Part shown: piece by piece, positions 18,237 through 28,164 of the stretch
Numbering within the stretch: position 1 is the stretch's first letter
Layout of the letters: each line of letters starts with the position of its first letter
Assembly: GCA_003058525.1 (NCBI GenBank)
Contig: QBVD01000041.1
Location: 86,875-150,874 of the forward strand
Reading direction: 5' to 3'
Length of the DNA: 64,000 bases
Source of the DNA: a gamma proteobacterium symbiont of Ctena orbiculata
GTDB lineage: Bacteria > Pseudomonadota > Gammaproteobacteria > Chromatiales > Chromatiaceae
The notes under the pieces: generated by a model
Databases searched by the model: none
Seen by the model: the letters and a program-made list of their open reading frames with translations, nothing else
What the model was told of the DNA's origin: nothing
Translations under genes and position numbers: made by a program

Positions 18237-20537
18237 TTAGTAGAGATAAACCGCCCCGGCGTATGGACTGGTATCATCTTCCTGATCGGCGCTATCCCCC
18301 GAATTCTCGAATGGGGCGCCCACAACCAGGGTTGTTCCATCACTGGAGATGCTCAGGCTATCGCCGAACTCATCGTTTAATTCGGGACAGAATGAACAAC
18401 CCGGCTGTGGCCATCCCGCATCCGTATTCGAGGCCTTGACATAGGAGTGCTGAAACCAGCCGGTGTCGCCGCGTGTAAACATGTAGACCGCACCTGGCGG
18501 AGAGGTCGCGCTGTCGTCTGCCTGGTTGCGGTTGACGCCCTGACCGACAGAGTCCTCAAAAGCCGCGCTCACGGCCAGGCTGTCCCCGTCCCCGGAAAGG
18601 GCCACTGTATTGCCAAAACCGTCGTTCGGATCGGCATTCGATGCCTTGAAGTATGCGGTTTGCGTCCATACATTGGCCTGACGCTCGAACAGATAGGCCG
18701 CACCGGAGTTCTCCCTGCCATTGTTGGAGAAGCTGCCATTGACTCCGATGGCCGATGAATCCTCTTTCCAGACACCCACGGCCAGGGTATTGCCGTCCGC
18801 GGAGATTGACACGTCGTTGCCGAATTCATCACCGCTGTCGGTTGCCGATGCCTTGAGATAGGCCTGCTGCGTCCAGCTAGCGCCGTCATAAGCGAATACA
18901 TAGGCCGCACCGGCTCCCCGCGCGTCATTGTTTGTTTGATCGCCATTAATGCCGGTTGCGGATGAGTCTTCTCCCGGAGCGCCGATTGCAAGCGTCGAGC
19001 CGTTACCGGAGAGTTCCAGGGCGGCGCCGAACTCGTCCGGACCCTCGCCGCTGGTTACCTCGAGGGTCGCCTGCTGAGCCCAACCACTGCTACCCTGGTC
19101 GAACACGAAGACACCTCCACCGCTGACCGCCAGCCTCGTCCCGCTGCTGGAGAGTGATACCTGTTTACCGAAATTGGCGCCTGACACAGGTGCGGATGCC
19201 TTGATATAGGCCTGCTGGGCCCACGCCGAGCCGGAAAGGTTGAAGACATACACCGCTCCGGATCTCGACAAGGAGTTATCTGCCTGGTTGCCGTCGACGC
19301 CCGAAGCGGCCGAATCCTCGAATAGCGCACCGACGGCCAGTGTCTGTCCATCATCAGAGAGCGACACGGCAGAACCGAATTTGTCACCGGCCTCGGCGTT
19401 GGACGCCTTGATGTATGTCTGTTGACTCCAACTGTCGCCATCTCGACTAAACAGATAGACTGCGCCGGAACTCGTTGCCATCTCGGTATCGACGACCGGG
19501 TCACCATCAATCCCTGTCGCTGTGGAATCCTCTTCAGGCGCGCCTATCGCCAGTGTTGAGCCATCACCGGAAATTGCGACACTGCTGCCGAACTGATCCT
19601 CTGAGCCGATGAATGAGGGTTTGAGATAGCCGATCACATCCAGTATCAGCGAGAAGGCTGTGACAGGTGTCGAATCGGCGCAATCCTCACTGGCGCTGCA
19701 GGCCTGAACCATGTAGCTGGCATTCACCCAGTCGGTCAGATGGACAGAGATCACCGCGTCCACAGTGGTTGCGGTGATGTTGTCACCCACTTGGCTGAAG
19801 CCGGAGATCCCATCCGGATTGTACAGCAACCGGTAGTGATCAACCCCCACGTCGTTCCAGCTGAAGCGCAACAGCTTGGGCCCCGCCACGCTGACACTCG
19901 CGGTGAGATCCGCGTCGGGCGGGCAGCTGATCTGGACGTCGGTTACAGTGGCCCCGTTAAGCGTTCCAGTCCCATTCACCACTGTACACGTCTGGCCAGT
20001 GGGTTGGGTGGCGATCGTCACCGTATAGGTATTGCCATCTTCCAGTTGGGTGGTAAAACTGAATTCACCGCTGGCCGTGATCGTAAGATCGTCACCGCCG
20101 TTGTTTTGCAACACCAGGCCATCACCCGCCAGACCGCTGACGCTGCCGCCAATGCTGAAGAATCCGGTATTGTCGGTACATGTGATGGTGATATTGGTGA
20201 CGTCAGCAGCGGCAATTGTACCGCCGCCATTAGCCACCGCACAGCTTTGCTCGGCGGGCTGGGTAGCGATGGTTACCGCGTATGTGCTGCCGTCGCTCAG
20301 CTCAACGGTAAAACTGAAACTGCCGTCACTGTTTGGCGACAGATCATCACCACCATTATTCCGCAATACCAGTCCGCTGCCCGTCAGCCCCGTAATGGTG
20401 CCGCTTATTGTATAGGTGGTTCCCGTCGTGTCTCCATCATCACTACTGCTACCACCACCGCCGCCGCCGCAGGCGGTCAGCAACAACAGCTGCATTAAAA
20501 TCACTACTTTGGCCGCCCATATCAGATATCGATTCAT
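18237..20537 (-). CDS. FG-GAP repeat (integrin alpha-like) beta-propeller lipoprotein
   Basis: 766 residues. Lipoprotein signal with lipobox LLLTAC followed by GGGGGGSSSDDGD. Residues about 40-200 are two tandem ~85-residue beta-domains sharing the motif NNGGDDL and YAVTIATQPAEQ / YTVTIATQPTGQ. A fibronectin-like stretch (SWNDVGVDHYRLLYNPDG) follows. The C-terminal half holds seven repeats of the type FGSSVAISGDGSTLAIGAP...EDS, which predicts one seven-bladed propeller; the third repeat is degenerate. Such proteins are surface-exposed and often adhesive or calcium-binding, but the ligand is unknown. It stands alone. GGGGG after the lipid cysteine resembles the nine-haem cytochrome at 2946. 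Confidence 0.88.
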   Translation of the reverse strand: MNRYLIWAAKVVILMQLLLLTACGGGGGGSSSDDGDTTGTTYTISGTITGLTGSGLVLRNNGGDDLSPNSDGSFSFTVELSDGSTYAVTIATQPAEQSCAVANGGGTIAAADVTNITITCTDNTGFFSIGGSVSGLAGDGLVLQNNGGDDLTITASGEFSFTTQLEDGNTYTVTIATQPTGQTCTVVNGTGTLNGATVTDVQISCPPDADLTASVSVAGPKLLRFSWNDVGVDHYRLLYNPDGISGFSQVGDNITATTVDAVISVHLTDWVNASYMVQACSASEDCADSTPVTAFSLILDVIGYLKPSFIGSEDQFGSSVAISGDGSTLAIGAPEEDSTATGIDGDPVVDTEMATSSGAVYLFSRDGDSWSQQTYIKASNAEAGDKFGSAVSLSDDGQTLAVGALFEDSAASGVDGNQADNSLSRSGAVYVFNLSGSAWAQQAYIKASAPVSGANFGKQVSLSSSGTRLAVSGGGVFVFDQGSSGWAQQATLEVTSGEGPDEFGAALELSGNGSTLAIGAPGEDSSATGINGDQTNNDARGAGAAYVFAYDGASWTQQAYLKASATDSGDEFGNDVSISADGNTLAVGVWKEDSSAIGVNGSFSNNGRENSGAAYLFERQANVWTQTAYFKASNADPNDGFGNTVALSGDGDSLAVSAAFEDSVGQGVNRNQADDSATSPPGAVYMFTRGDTGWFQHSYVKASNTDAGWPQPGCSFCPELNDEFGDSLSISSDGTTLVVGAPFENSGDSADQEDDTSPYAGAVYLY

Positions 20538-20607
20538 ACCAGGTTCCTGTATCCGTTTTAACTGTACGGTCTTGACGATAAGACCATATATTGCATCGTC
20601 AACTATC

Positions 20608-21018
20608 TCAGTAACTTGATACGTTTTCTACGATAGGTGGGTGGTAAATGATCTGAATAGTGGTGCCGTCGGGATCGAAACAGTAAAAACTGCGAGCTCC
20701 GTCACGGTGTGTGCGCGGCGCATTGCGCATCCTCACCCCGGCCGCCAGAAGATAGTCGTACCAGGCATCCACCTGATCGGGATCGGAGAGGAAGAAACCG
20801 ATGTGGTCGAGGCGTTGTGCAGCCTCGTCCAGATACTCCGCCGCTGTCTTGTGCAGGGCAAGGTTGTCCGATCCCGATGTAAGATAGAGATTGTCCTGGT
20901 CCGGCCGCCATTCGACCTCCATTCCCAGCAGCTCGACGTAGAAGTGCTCGCTGGCGGCCATGTCCCTGATATTCAGGGCGACATGGCGCATGCCGAGATG
21001 TTGCGACGGCTGTTTCAT
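20608..21018 (-). CDS. VOC (glyoxalase/extradiol dioxygenase) superfamily protein
   Basis: 136 residues, one vicinal-oxygen-chelate unit. MRHVALNIRDMAASEHFYVE carries a metal-ligand histidine, LDHIGFFLSD the central one, and YCFDPDGTTIQIIYHPP the C-terminal glutamine/isoleucine block. Substrate is unknown. It overlaps the DUF885 gene by 4 bases and is probably co-transcribed with it and with the OsmC gene. Confidence 0.85.
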   Translation of the reverse strand: MKQPSQHLGMRHVALNIRDMAASEHFYVELLGMEVEWRPDQDNLYLTSGSDNLALHKTAAEYLDEAAQRLDHIGFFLSDPDQVDAWYDYLLAAGVRMRNAPRTHRDGARSFYCFDPDGTTIQIIYHPPIVENVSSY

Positions 21019-22613
21019 GAGAGTACCTCGTTCAGGGCCCGTTCCCAGGTCTCCCGGTCGCAGGCGCGTTGCACCACCAACGGCAGGGCCACTGCACCAT
21101 GGGCCAGTAACTCTTCGTGTAACGAACGGAGCGTGGACCCCGGCCTTTGCTCGAGCTGTCGCTGGCAGAGATGTTCAATCAATTCGGCCCCCAACAGGGC
21201 CATGAAGGCGTCCGTCGGGCGCCTTGAGATCGCCGTCAGGCTGACTTCCGCCCAGCAGGGTATGTCTGAAAGCCGTTTCAGCCGTTCCAGAGCCTGACGG
21301 CTGTTGATCTCACCGGCATGAAACTCCAGGTCTATCGTTGCCTGTTCGGCCAGGGCCAGACGTCTCTGATAGAGCGACAGACGATCATTTTCGGTAAAGT
21401 AACCGCGCTCCTCCAGGATTCGGCTCATGTAGTGGGCCCACCCCCTTTTGAAAGCGGCGGAGGGGTTGATCTGACGCACCAGACTGTGTGCCGAGACCCC
21501 ACCGGCCCAAGCCAGATAGTGACGCCCCGCCCAACTGCTGTAGAGATTGCGCATTCGAATGGCGGAACGGCTCTCGCCACCCCCGACCTGCTGATCATGG
21601 GGTATCAGAAAGACCCCTCCCTGCTGCGTGCGCAGATAGCTGCCGCAATCAGGTTGCCTGAAGCAGCTGTCGGTAATGCGGAATGCCAGAGGCTGTGGGG
21701 AGTCGGGCAGGATTTCGAGCCGCTGCAGGAATGACCTTAGACCAGCCGCCTCCTCCCGATAGGCCTGCAATCTGTAGTCACCGTTGAGCTGCTTGCCGTT
21801 GTCCTGTTTTACAGCCTGCAGCGATATCCCCTGCCGTTCCAGCTCTTCGTAGGTCTGGTGCAATCGCCTGCGGGCATAGGCCAGGGCATCTTCTACCGGG
21901 ATATCGATCTGATCGCGGTGACGCAACAGCCAGGCGAGCAGTTCCTTTCCGCAATCGGCGGTTCCCGAGGCTGACGGGGTCAGATCTTTGATCATCGCCA
22001 GCTTGAAATCATCCACGGCTTCCGCTGCCTGGCTGCTGAGGGACTGCAAACGTCCCTTGTCGGCACAGCATTCATGGGTCTGCGGAAGATCCCTGCCAAG
22101 CCGTTTCAGCCAGGGCACGCCCTTCTCCGCTGTCTCCAGGGCATCGGCCAACCACAGAGTGGAGACCAGTCCCGGAAGCTCTCCCAGCCGCCCTCTGGCA
22201 TCCCGCAGGTAGTTGGGGGTCTTCTCCAATACTCCCATCAGGGCTTCGCACAACTTCTCCGGCTGGCGCACTACCAACTCCTGGAGCAGATGCAATGGGA
22301 GATAGCGGGCGGGATCCCGATGGCGCCAGTCGTGCTCGAGCAGCAAACGGTGCTCAACCATTGCGGTACCGTAGATCAGCTGCAGATCAAGCTGACGATC
22401 GGCATCCAGGGCATCATAGTCCAGTTCCTTGAGGCTCACCAGGAGATTACTGATCAGGCTTGCCAGCGCCCCCATATCGTCGTCCCCATCGGCTGCCAGC
22501 AGCCCCTCGTAGCCCGGCACCGATGCATAGACAGCCGCCACCGGATGAAAACGGAACCACACCCTGTAGTAGTCTGCGATCAGACTGTCAAAGGCGGCGG
22601 CCTCATTGCTCAT
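21015..22613 (-). CDS. DUF885 family protein
   Basis: About 532 residues from an ATG at 22613 (MSNEAAAFDSLIADYYRVWF); the frame is open to 22655 but that would overlap the OsmC gene by more than 50 bases. DUF885 proteins are large mostly helical soluble proteins distantly related to M32/M3-like metallopeptidases. The usual YP...HExxPGH zinc motif is not evident here; the corresponding region reads SAHSLVRQINPSAAFKRGWA, so catalytic activity is doubtful. Role unknown. Confidence 0.75.
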   Translation of the reverse strand: MSNEAAAFDSLIADYYRVWFRFHPVAAVYASVPGYEGLLAADGDDDMGALASLISNLLVSLKELDYDALDADRQLDLQLIYGTAMVEHRLLLEHDWRHRDPARYLPLHLLQELVVRQPEKLCEALMGVLEKTPNYLRDARGRLGELPGLVSTLWLADALETAEKGVPWLKRLGRDLPQTHECCADKGRLQSLSSQAAEAVDDFKLAMIKDLTPSASGTADCGKELLAWLLRHRDQIDIPVEDALAYARRRLHQTYEELERQGISLQAVKQDNGKQLNGDYRLQAYREEAAGLRSFLQRLEILPDSPQPLAFRITDSCFRQPDCGSYLRTQQGGVFLIPHDQQVGGGESRSAIRMRNLYSSWAGRHYLAWAGGVSAHSLVRQINPSAAFKRGWAHYMSRILEERGYFTENDRLSLYQRRLALAEQATIDLEFHAGEINSRQALERLKRLSDIPCWAEVSLTAISRRPTDAFMALLGAELIEHLCQRQLEQRPGSTLRSLHEELLAHGAVALPLVVQRACDRETWERALNEVLS

Positions 22614-23022
22614 CGCGGATCTCATAGTCGTGGGTGATCTCAGCGCTCTTTCCAAGCATCAGGGATGCGGAACAGTATTTCTCAGCACTTAGCGAGATGG
22701 CGCGGGCCACGTGTTTTTCGCTAAGCCCCTTGCCGGAAACGATGAAATGGGCATGGATTCGGGTGAATACCTTGGGATCCTGCTGTGCCCGCTCTGCTTC
22801 GAGCTCCACCACGCAACGGGTCACCTGTTGGCGGGATTTGCGTAAAATCGACAACACATCGAATTCGGCACACCCCCCCATGCCAAGCAGCAGCATTTCC
22901 ATCGGCCTGACGCCCAGATTGCGGCCACCATGCTCTGGCGGACCGTCCATCACAATCCCATGACCACTCCCGGACTCCCCCATCATCACAGAATCCTCCA
23001 CCCATACGACCCGTGCTTTCAT
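22603..23022 (-). CDS. OsmC family protein (YhfA-like)
   Basis: 139 residues. Both redox cysteines of the OsmC/Ohr fold are visible: GMGGCAEFDVLS and EKYCSASLML. OsmC-family proteins are thiol-dependent peroxidases, though the YhfA branch has no proven substrate. It diverges from crp across a 321-base gap, the same neighbour pair as crp-yhfA in Escherichia coli. It overlaps the DUF885 start by 11 bases. Confidence 0.88.
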   Translation of the reverse strand: MKARVVWVEDSVMMGESGSGHGIVMDGPPEHGGRNLGVRPMEMLLLGMGGCAEFDVLSILRKSRQQVTRCVVELEAERAQQDPKVFTRIHAHFIVSGKGLSEKHVARAISLSAEKYCSASLMLGKSAEITHDYEIRDEQ

Positions 23023-23250
23023 CAGCTGCTCCAGTTATCCACCCCGAAGCCAGCAAAGATGTGACACCGGGGATAGATGATTAGTATGAATTGCGTTAAA
23101 TTAATGAACTATTGTTTTTGTTAAACTATGCGTCTATTGAATATACTGAAGGTTATACATTCGACAAGTTGAAAAGGGTTGCTAAACTAGATCCTAAACT
23201 CTTTTTAGAGACGACGACAATAAAACTACGGAAGAGGGCTCAGATTTTAC

Positions 23251-23266
23251 TGCGATGTAGATCACC
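23251..23266. promoter_or_regulatory. Candidate Crp binding site upstream of crp
   Basis: TGCGATGTAGATCACC matches the half-site spacing of the Crp consensus (TGTGA, six bases, TCACA) with two changes. It lies 78 bases before the crp start and in the divergent gap (23023-23343) shared with the OsmC gene, so it would suit autoregulation. The rest of the gap is AT-rich and shows no open reading frame or terminator. Confidence 0.5.
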
Positions 23267-23343
23267 TGAACCTGCCGACAGGCAGATAGCTGGATCATTC
23301 TGCAGGCTGATCTCTCCCCACAACAGCTAAGAGTCCCAAGATC

Positions 23344-23997
23344 ATGACGATCATAAAACCGCCACCGCAGGAACCTGAGTATCTTCAGCGATTCCTCTCC
23401 TTTTGTCATCGCCGACGTTACCCCAAGAATACCGAGATTATTCATATCGGTGATCCGGCGGATATCCTCTATTACATCACGGAAGGCTCGGTAGCTGTCT
23501 ACATCGAAGATGAAGACGGTCGGGAGATTATCCTCACCTACCTCAACAAAGGACAATTTGTCGGCGAGATGGGTCTTTTCATCCCCGAACCCAAGCGCAG
23601 TGTGATGGTTCGCACGCGAACATCCTGTCAGATAGCGGAGATCAGCTATCAGCGACTGGAACAGCTCTTCAACCACGATCTCAAGGATTATACCAAAGAC
23701 ATCCTGTATGCCATGGGGGCGCAGCTGTCACAGCGTCTTAATCAGACCAGCAACAAGGTCGGGCATCTGGCCTTTTTCGATGTGACCGGTCGTATCGCCA
23801 GAACGCTGCTCGATCTGTGCAAGGAGCCGGACGCCATGACCCATCCCGACGGTATGCAGATCCGTATTACCCGTCAGGAGATCGGCCGTATTGTCGGCTG
23901 TTCCCGTGAGATGGCAGGCAGGGTACTGAAGAACCTGGAAGAGCAGGGGCTGATCAGCGTAAAGGGCAAGACCATCGTCGTCTTCGGCACCCGCTGA
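23344..23997 (+). CDS. crp: cAMP-activated global regulator Crp (Vfr-like)
   Basis: 217 residues. The cyclic-nucleotide pocket has [20 protein letters not shown] (arginine-serine phosphate contact) and the dimer-helix [11 protein letters not shown] that supplies the Thr-Ser adenine contacts, so cAMP binding is likely. The C-terminal helix-turn-helix reads [20 protein letters not shown] and the protein ends [12 protein letters not shown], very close to Pseudomonas Vfr and E. coli CRP. In pseudomonads vfr also sits beside trpC/trpD, as here at a distance of 3 kb. Confidence 0.95.
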   Translation: MTIIKPPPQEPEYLQRFLSFCHRRRYPKNTEIIHIGDPADILYYITEGSVAVYIEDEDGREIILTYLNKGQFVGEMGLFIPEPKRSVMVRTRTSCQIAEISYQRLEQLFNHDLKDYTKDILYAMGAQLSQRLNQTSNKVGHLAFFDVTGRIARTLLDLCKEPDAMTHPDGMQIRITRQEIGRIVGCSREMAGRVLKNLEEQGLISVKGKTIVVFGTR

Positions 23998-24081
23998 ACA
24001 CGGGTTCCACAAATCCCCCGGCTGCCCAAGTACCCGCTGCCGGGGCGGCGGATGCCGCATACCAATCCCGACCCGCGCGCC

Positions 24082-24660
24082 TCATTCAGCATTTCCGGCG
24101 ACAGTCCGATGTCGCGGACAACTGAGCAGATGATCGTTCACCATCCCCACTGCCTGCATAAAGGCATAGCAGATCGTGCTGCCGACAAAACGAAATCCGC
24201 GTCGTTTGAGCTCCTTACTCATCGTATCGGAAAGAGGTGTGGAAGCCGGCACCTGCTGCAGGCTGCGCCAACGGTTGTGGATCGGCTCACCATCCACGAA
24301 TGACCAGAGCAGCCTGACCAATCCCTCCCCCGACTCCAGTTCCAACACGGCTCTGGCGTTATCGATCGTCGAAGCCACTTTGAGCCGGTTACGCACGATA
24401 CCTGGATCAGCGAGTAACCTCGCCACGTCTCCGTCGTCATAGCAAGCAATCCGCTCCACGTCAAAATCATGAAAGGCGCGACGATACCCCTCACGTTTAC
24501 GCAGGATGGTCAACCAGGAGAGGCCGGCCTGGGCCCCCTCCAAAACAAGCATTTCGAAAAGGTGGCGCGGATCATGGGAGGGGACACCCCACTCCACATC
24601 GTGATATTGCATATATTCTTCATTCCCCAGACACCATGGACACCGTTTATCGCCACTCAT
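24082..24660 (-). CDS. tag: DNA-3-methyladenine glycosylase I
   Basis: 192 residues. Base-excision repair enzyme that removes N3-methyladenine. The zinc-binding N-terminus KRCPWCLGNEEYMQYHDVEWG, the substrate-pocket LEGAQAGLSWLTILRKREGY, and the C-terminal GFRFVGSTICYAFMQAVGMV with HLLSCPRH are all diagnostic of Tag. It overlaps the downstream-reading VOC gene by 4 bases. Confidence 0.96.
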   Translation of the reverse strand: MSGDKRCPWCLGNEEYMQYHDVEWGVPSHDPRHLFEMLVLEGAQAGLSWLTILRKREGYRRAFHDFDVERIACYDDGDVARLLADPGIVRNRLKVASTIDNARAVLELESGEGLVRLLWSFVDGEPIHNRWRSLQQVPASTPLSDTMSKELKRRGFRFVGSTICYAFMQAVGMVNDHLLSCPRHRTVAGNAE

Positions 24661-25076
24661 TCCTCTTCTCCGGCATCAGGTCCTATCCAGAAGTGGGGCA
24701 CATAGGCCACTTCCCACAGGAAACCGTCCGGATCGGCAAAGTAACCGGAGTATCCGCCCCAAAAGGTCTCCTGGGCCGGTTTCACCAGCCGCGCACCGGC
24801 GCTCAATGCCTCTGACATTACCCTATCCACCGCCTCCCGGCTGGTTACATTGTGCGCCAGGGTGAAACCGGGAAAACCGGAACCCTGGCCGGAAACATTG
24901 GCATCATCCGCCAGGGCCTGTTTCGGATAGAGCGCCAACCAACTACCCTGCAGCTGAAAAAAGGCAACCTCTTGGCTGTCAAAATCGAAGCGTGTTAAAC
25001 CGAGGGCCTCATAGAACCCGATGGATTGTTTCAGGGCCTTTACCCCCAGAGTGATGAGATTGATTCTTGGTTCCAT
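24657..25076 (-). CDS. VOC superfamily protein (glyoxalase-like)
   Basis: 139 residues from ATG 25076; a GTG at 25082 would add two residues. Single VOC fold: MEPRINLITLGVKALKQSIGFY at the start, a lysine/arginine-rich middle, and GGYSGYFADPDGFLWEVAYVP, the C-terminal aromatic/glutamate block of the YP-type lactoylglutathione-lyase-like proteins. Substrate unknown. It precedes tag in the same transcript. A decayed piece of a very similar gene lies 480 bases upstream. Confidence 0.85.
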   Translation of the reverse strand: MEPRINLITLGVKALKQSIGFYEALGLTRFDFDSQEVAFFQLQGSWLALYPKQALADDANVSGQGSGFPGFTLAHNVTSREAVDRVMSEALSAGARLVKPAQETFWGGYSGYFADPDGFLWEVAYVPHFWIGPDAGEEE

Positions 25077-25082
25077 AGTCAC

Positions 25083-25640
25083 ACTACTCCCGGTCGGTGG
25101 TTGTCCAGTGAAACCATGTTACTCCACGGCTACTGACACCATTGTGTCAGTATTGCCCATACCATCTGCTCTTCAGTTCGGTGAATTGTTTATCACCGGT
25201 TAGTGATTTTTTCATAGTTGGACGCTGACAAAGGTGACTGGCTTGGACCTAACTATAACAAACCATGTCATTTCATCAGGACATCAAGCAGAAACCATAC
25301 ATATGTGCAACCGGATATATGGCAAAGCAGCGTAGCGCTTGTCCATCTGATGACAAGCCAGGAGGCATCCCAGTCTCTCTATGTACGGCGGATCGAGCAC
25401 TGGCTGACAGCCATATGGCGATCGACAACAGAGATGGGGCAGTCTCTACACTGGATAAAACCGTCAAACAGAAGAAAAGGCAGAAATCGGCCGAATCTGT
25501 TACCGACGATTTGGAAGATAGATCGAAAGCCGATAAACGGCGTAAGCGGTAACCGGCGGGAAGGTCTCCTAGGCCGGCCTTACCTGCCGTGCCCAGGTCT
25601 TGGCGGTCTTCCTGTAACCTGAGCGTTCCCGGAGCCGCAC
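25083..25640. other. Gene-poor gap between VOC and WYL genes
   Basis: 558 bases. The only open frame of note (25265-25552, plus strand) has unusual composition, no ribosome site and no recognisable motif, so I do not call it. The right end holds a short relic of a VOC gene (25560-25592). No promoter or terminator stands out. Confidence 0.5.
25560..25592 (-). pseudogene. Relic of a duplicated VOC gene
   Basis: On the minus strand this reads ARQVRPA-stop-ETF, which aligns with ARLVKPAQETF of the intact VOC gene (24762-24794): 26 of 33 bases identical, with the glutamine codon CAG turned to TAG. Upstream and downstream of it similarity fades quickly. It is best explained as the last recognisable piece of a tandem copy. 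Confidence 0.45.
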
Positions 25641-26330
25641 TCAGGCATCAGCGGTTGCACCCACGGCCAGGAGAAAATCGTTCAGTGTGCGTCCCTCCTT
25701 GGGCTTAAAACGGGTAACCGTCTGTAAAATATCCTCTATCCGGTCGAGTCGAAAATGGCGAAACGCACCACGCAGCTCACACCAGGCACCCAAGGTCCAT
25801 TTCTCACCCCAGTAGAAGAGACAAAGGGGCCAGACAATGCGTTCGGATTTAACACCATCCGCCCTTTGGTATCCCATCTTTACTTTGCATTTAACAGCAA
25901 TGGCCTGGCGCAATATCGCGACATGCCCCCGTACCCTTTCGGACAGATGCATGTCTGGTACCAGCATGGCCTCATCTTCGAGCACCGGACGCAACCGTTG
26001 CGGTACTATTCTTTCTATCTTGCGTCGCACCCGAGCCGCCGCCCCGGCCAGATCACGATCCGACCAGGCCTGCGCCATACGGATACCGAGCAACAGGGCA
26101 CTCAGCTCCTCGTCATCGAACATCAAGGGCGGCAAGCGAAATCCCTCGCATAGGCGATAGCCGGCACCTGCCGTGCCCTCGATGGGGACACCGGATGCCG
26201 ACAGGGCGTCGATATCGCGATAGATGGTACGTTGTGATACCTCGAGCATGCGGGCTAGTTCCCGGGCGGTAAGATAGCATTTCGTATCCAGCTCCTGGCT
26301 GATGCGAAAAAGGCGGTCGGCGCGACGCAT
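25641..26330 (-). CDS. WYL-domain transcriptional regulator (YafY-type)
   Basis: 229 residues. N-terminal DeoR-like helix-turn-helix (LTARELARMLEVSQRTIYRD with IDALSASGVPI), then a linker and a WYL domain (residues ~140-215, WPLCLFYWGEKWTLGAWCEL and FRLDRIEDI). WYL domains bind ligands, often nucleic acid or nucleotides, and control DNA-repair or defence genes in other bacteria. It shares one base with trpC and so probably rides the trp transcript, although it has no known link to tryptophan. Target unknown. Confidence 0.9.
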   Translation of the reverse strand: MRRADRLFRISQELDTKCYLTARELARMLEVSQRTIYRDIDALSASGVPIEGTAGAGYRLCEGFRLPPLMFDDEELSALLLGIRMAQAWSDRDLAGAAARVRRKIERIVPQRLRPVLEDEAMLVPDMHLSERVRGHVAILRQAIAVKCKVKMGYQRADGVKSERIVWPLCLFYWGEKWTLGAWCELRGAFRHFRLDRIEDILQTVTRFKPKEGRTLNDFLLAVGATADA

Positions 26331-27127
26331 CAGGCAAAGAGTTGAGCCAGCTTCGCCCCCGGATCTTCGGCCCGCATAAAGGCCTCGCCCACCAGAAAGG
26401 CGTTTACCTGATGGCTGCGCATCAGGGCCACATCCTCGATTGTCAGAATGCCACTCTCTGTCACCACGATCCTGTCGGGTGGAAGCATGGGCAGCAGCGC
26501 CAAAGTGGTGTCGAGACAGACATCGAAGGTCCGAAGATTGCGGTTATTGATACCGATCAGACGGTTGTCCACCCGCAAGGCCCGCTGCAACTCCTCGCCA
26601 TCATGGACCTCGATCAAGACATCCATGCCCAACTGGTGGGCCAGATCATTCAATCCGTTGAGCTGCCGGTCATCGAGACAGGCGGCGATCAATAGAATAC
26701 AGTCTGCACCGATCGCCCGCGCCTCATAGACCTGATAGGGATCGATAATAAAATCTTTACGGATAACCGGCAGATTGCAGGCAGCCCGCGCCTGTTGCAG
26801 ATATTGATCGCTACCTTGAAAGAAGTCGATGTCGGTCAATACAGAGAGGCAGGCAGCCCCGCCTTGAGCATAGCTCTGAGCGATCTGCGCAGGTTCAAAA
26901 TACTCTCTCAACACACCCTTGCTGGGTGACGCCTTCTTGATCTCGGCGATCACACCCGACTCGCCTGCCGCCAGTTTGCCTGCAATCGCATCCGCAAAAC
27001 CACGCGGTTCAGTAGCCTGAGATAGCTGCGTCTCCAGCTCGGCGATGGATCGTAGCGATGCCCTTTCACTGATCTCCTGCCGTTTGCGCCGGGTGATCTT
27101 CAACAGAATATCGGGAGTGCCGGTCAT
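26330..27127 (-). CDS. trpC: Indole-3-glycerol phosphate synthase
   Basis: 265 residues from ATG 27127; a GTG at 27133 overlapping the trpD stop is an alternative. TIM-barrel enzyme of tryptophan synthesis. Motifs [68 protein letters not shown] and [11 protein letters not shown] are all intact. There is no fused TrpF domain. Confidence 0.96.
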   Translation of the reverse strand: MTGTPDILLKITRRKRQEISERASLRSIAELETQLSQATEPRGFADAIAGKLAAGESGVIAEIKKASPSKGVLREYFEPAQIAQSYAQGGAACLSVLTDIDFFQGSDQYLQQARAACNLPVIRKDFIIDPYQVYEARAIGADCILLIAACLDDRQLNGLNDLAHQLGMDVLIEVHDGEELQRALRVDNRLIGINNRNLRTFDVCLDTTLALLPMLPPDRIVVTESGILTIEDVALMRSHQVNAFLVGEAFMRAEDPGAKLAQLFA

Positions 27128-27129
27128 GA

Positions 27130-28152
27130 TCACTCAAAGCTCTGGGTCAGTACCACCAGGCGATCGAGACGGTTGCGGGCCTCACCGCTGTTAATCGCGT
27201 GATTGGCCTTCTCGATACCCGCTTGCAGATTCTCAGCCAGGCCGGCGGTATAGATAGCGGCCCCGGCATTGAACACCACGATATCCCGCGCCGGTCCGGG
27301 GCTGTCTTCCAGCACCCCGCGGATCATGGCTAGGCTCCCCGCAGCGTCGTTGACCCGAATGGCATCCAGCGAACTGCGCTGCAGACCGAATTGCTCGGGT
27401 TGGATGGTAAAACGCCTGATCTGGCCATCTTTCAACTCCGCCACATCGGTGACATCTCCGATACTGATCTCATCCAGGCCATCATGGGAGTGAACCACCA
27501 TGACATGCCGACTTCCCAGTCGCTGTAACACCTCCGCCAGTGGTTCAAGCAAGTCGCTGTCGAAAACGCCAAGCAGCTGATTCGGCACCCCCGCGGGATT
27601 GGTGAGTGGTCCCAGCACATTGAAGATGGTGCGCACACCCATCTCCTTGCGCGGACCGATGGCGTGCTTCATCGCGCTGTGATGGCCGGGGGCGAACATG
27701 AAGCCAACCCCCACTTCACGCACGCACTGTTCCACCTGTTGGGGCGACAAGTCGAGCCTGACGCCTGCGGCCTCAAGCGCATCGGCGCTGCCCGACTTGG
27801 AAGAGACCGAACGGTTTCCATGTTTTGCCACATGACAGCCGGCGGCCGCGGCAACAAACATGCAGGCCGTCGAGACATTGAAGGTGCCCGATGCGTCACC
27901 GCCCGTACCGACGATATCTACCGTATTCGAAAGATCAGCAATGGAGACACCGGAGGCCAGCTCACGCATCACCGAAGCGGCAGCGGCGATTTCGCTGACA
28001 GTCTCCTCTTTCATGCGCAGGCCGACAAGAAATCCTCCGATCTGGGCCGGGGTGGCGTTACCGGTCATGATGTTGCGCATCACGGCAGTCATCTCATCGG
28101 CGGCGAGGTCCTGGCGGGCCAGCACTTTTTTTATTGCTTGCTGCATTTCCAC
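27130..28152 (-). CDS. trpD: Anthranilate phosphoribosyltransferase
   Basis: 340 residues. Joins anthranilate to PRPP. The diphosphate-binding [17 protein letters not shown], the [19 protein letters not shown] segment and [20 protein letters not shown] mark the family. It is separate from trpG and, unusually, is parted from it by 3.8 kb of signalling genes and repeats. It is followed directly by trpC. Confidence 0.96.
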   Translation of the reverse strand: MEMQQAIKKVLARQDLAADEMTAVMRNIMTGNATPAQIGGFLVGLRMKEETVSEIAAAASVMRELASGVSIADLSNTVDIVGTGGDASGTFNVSTACMFVAAAAGCHVAKHGNRSVSSKSGSADALEAAGVRLDLSPQQVEQCVREVGVGFMFAPGHHSAMKHAIGPRKEMGVRTIFNVLGPLTNPAGVPNQLLGVFDSDLLEPLAEVLQRLGSRHVMVVHSHDGLDEISIGDVTDVAELKDGQIRRFTIQPEQFGLQRSSLDAIRVNDAAGSLAMIRGVLEDSPGPARDIVVFNAGAAIYTAGLAENLQAGIEKANHAINSGEARNRLDRLVVLTQSFE

Positions 28153-28164
28153 GGATCGTCTCCT

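Noticed and set aside
25265..25552. 95-codon open frame in the gap before the WYL gene
   Set aside because: No ribosome site, odd composition (Lys/Arg/Ser-rich, charged C-terminus) and no recognisable domain; a chance frame is more likely.
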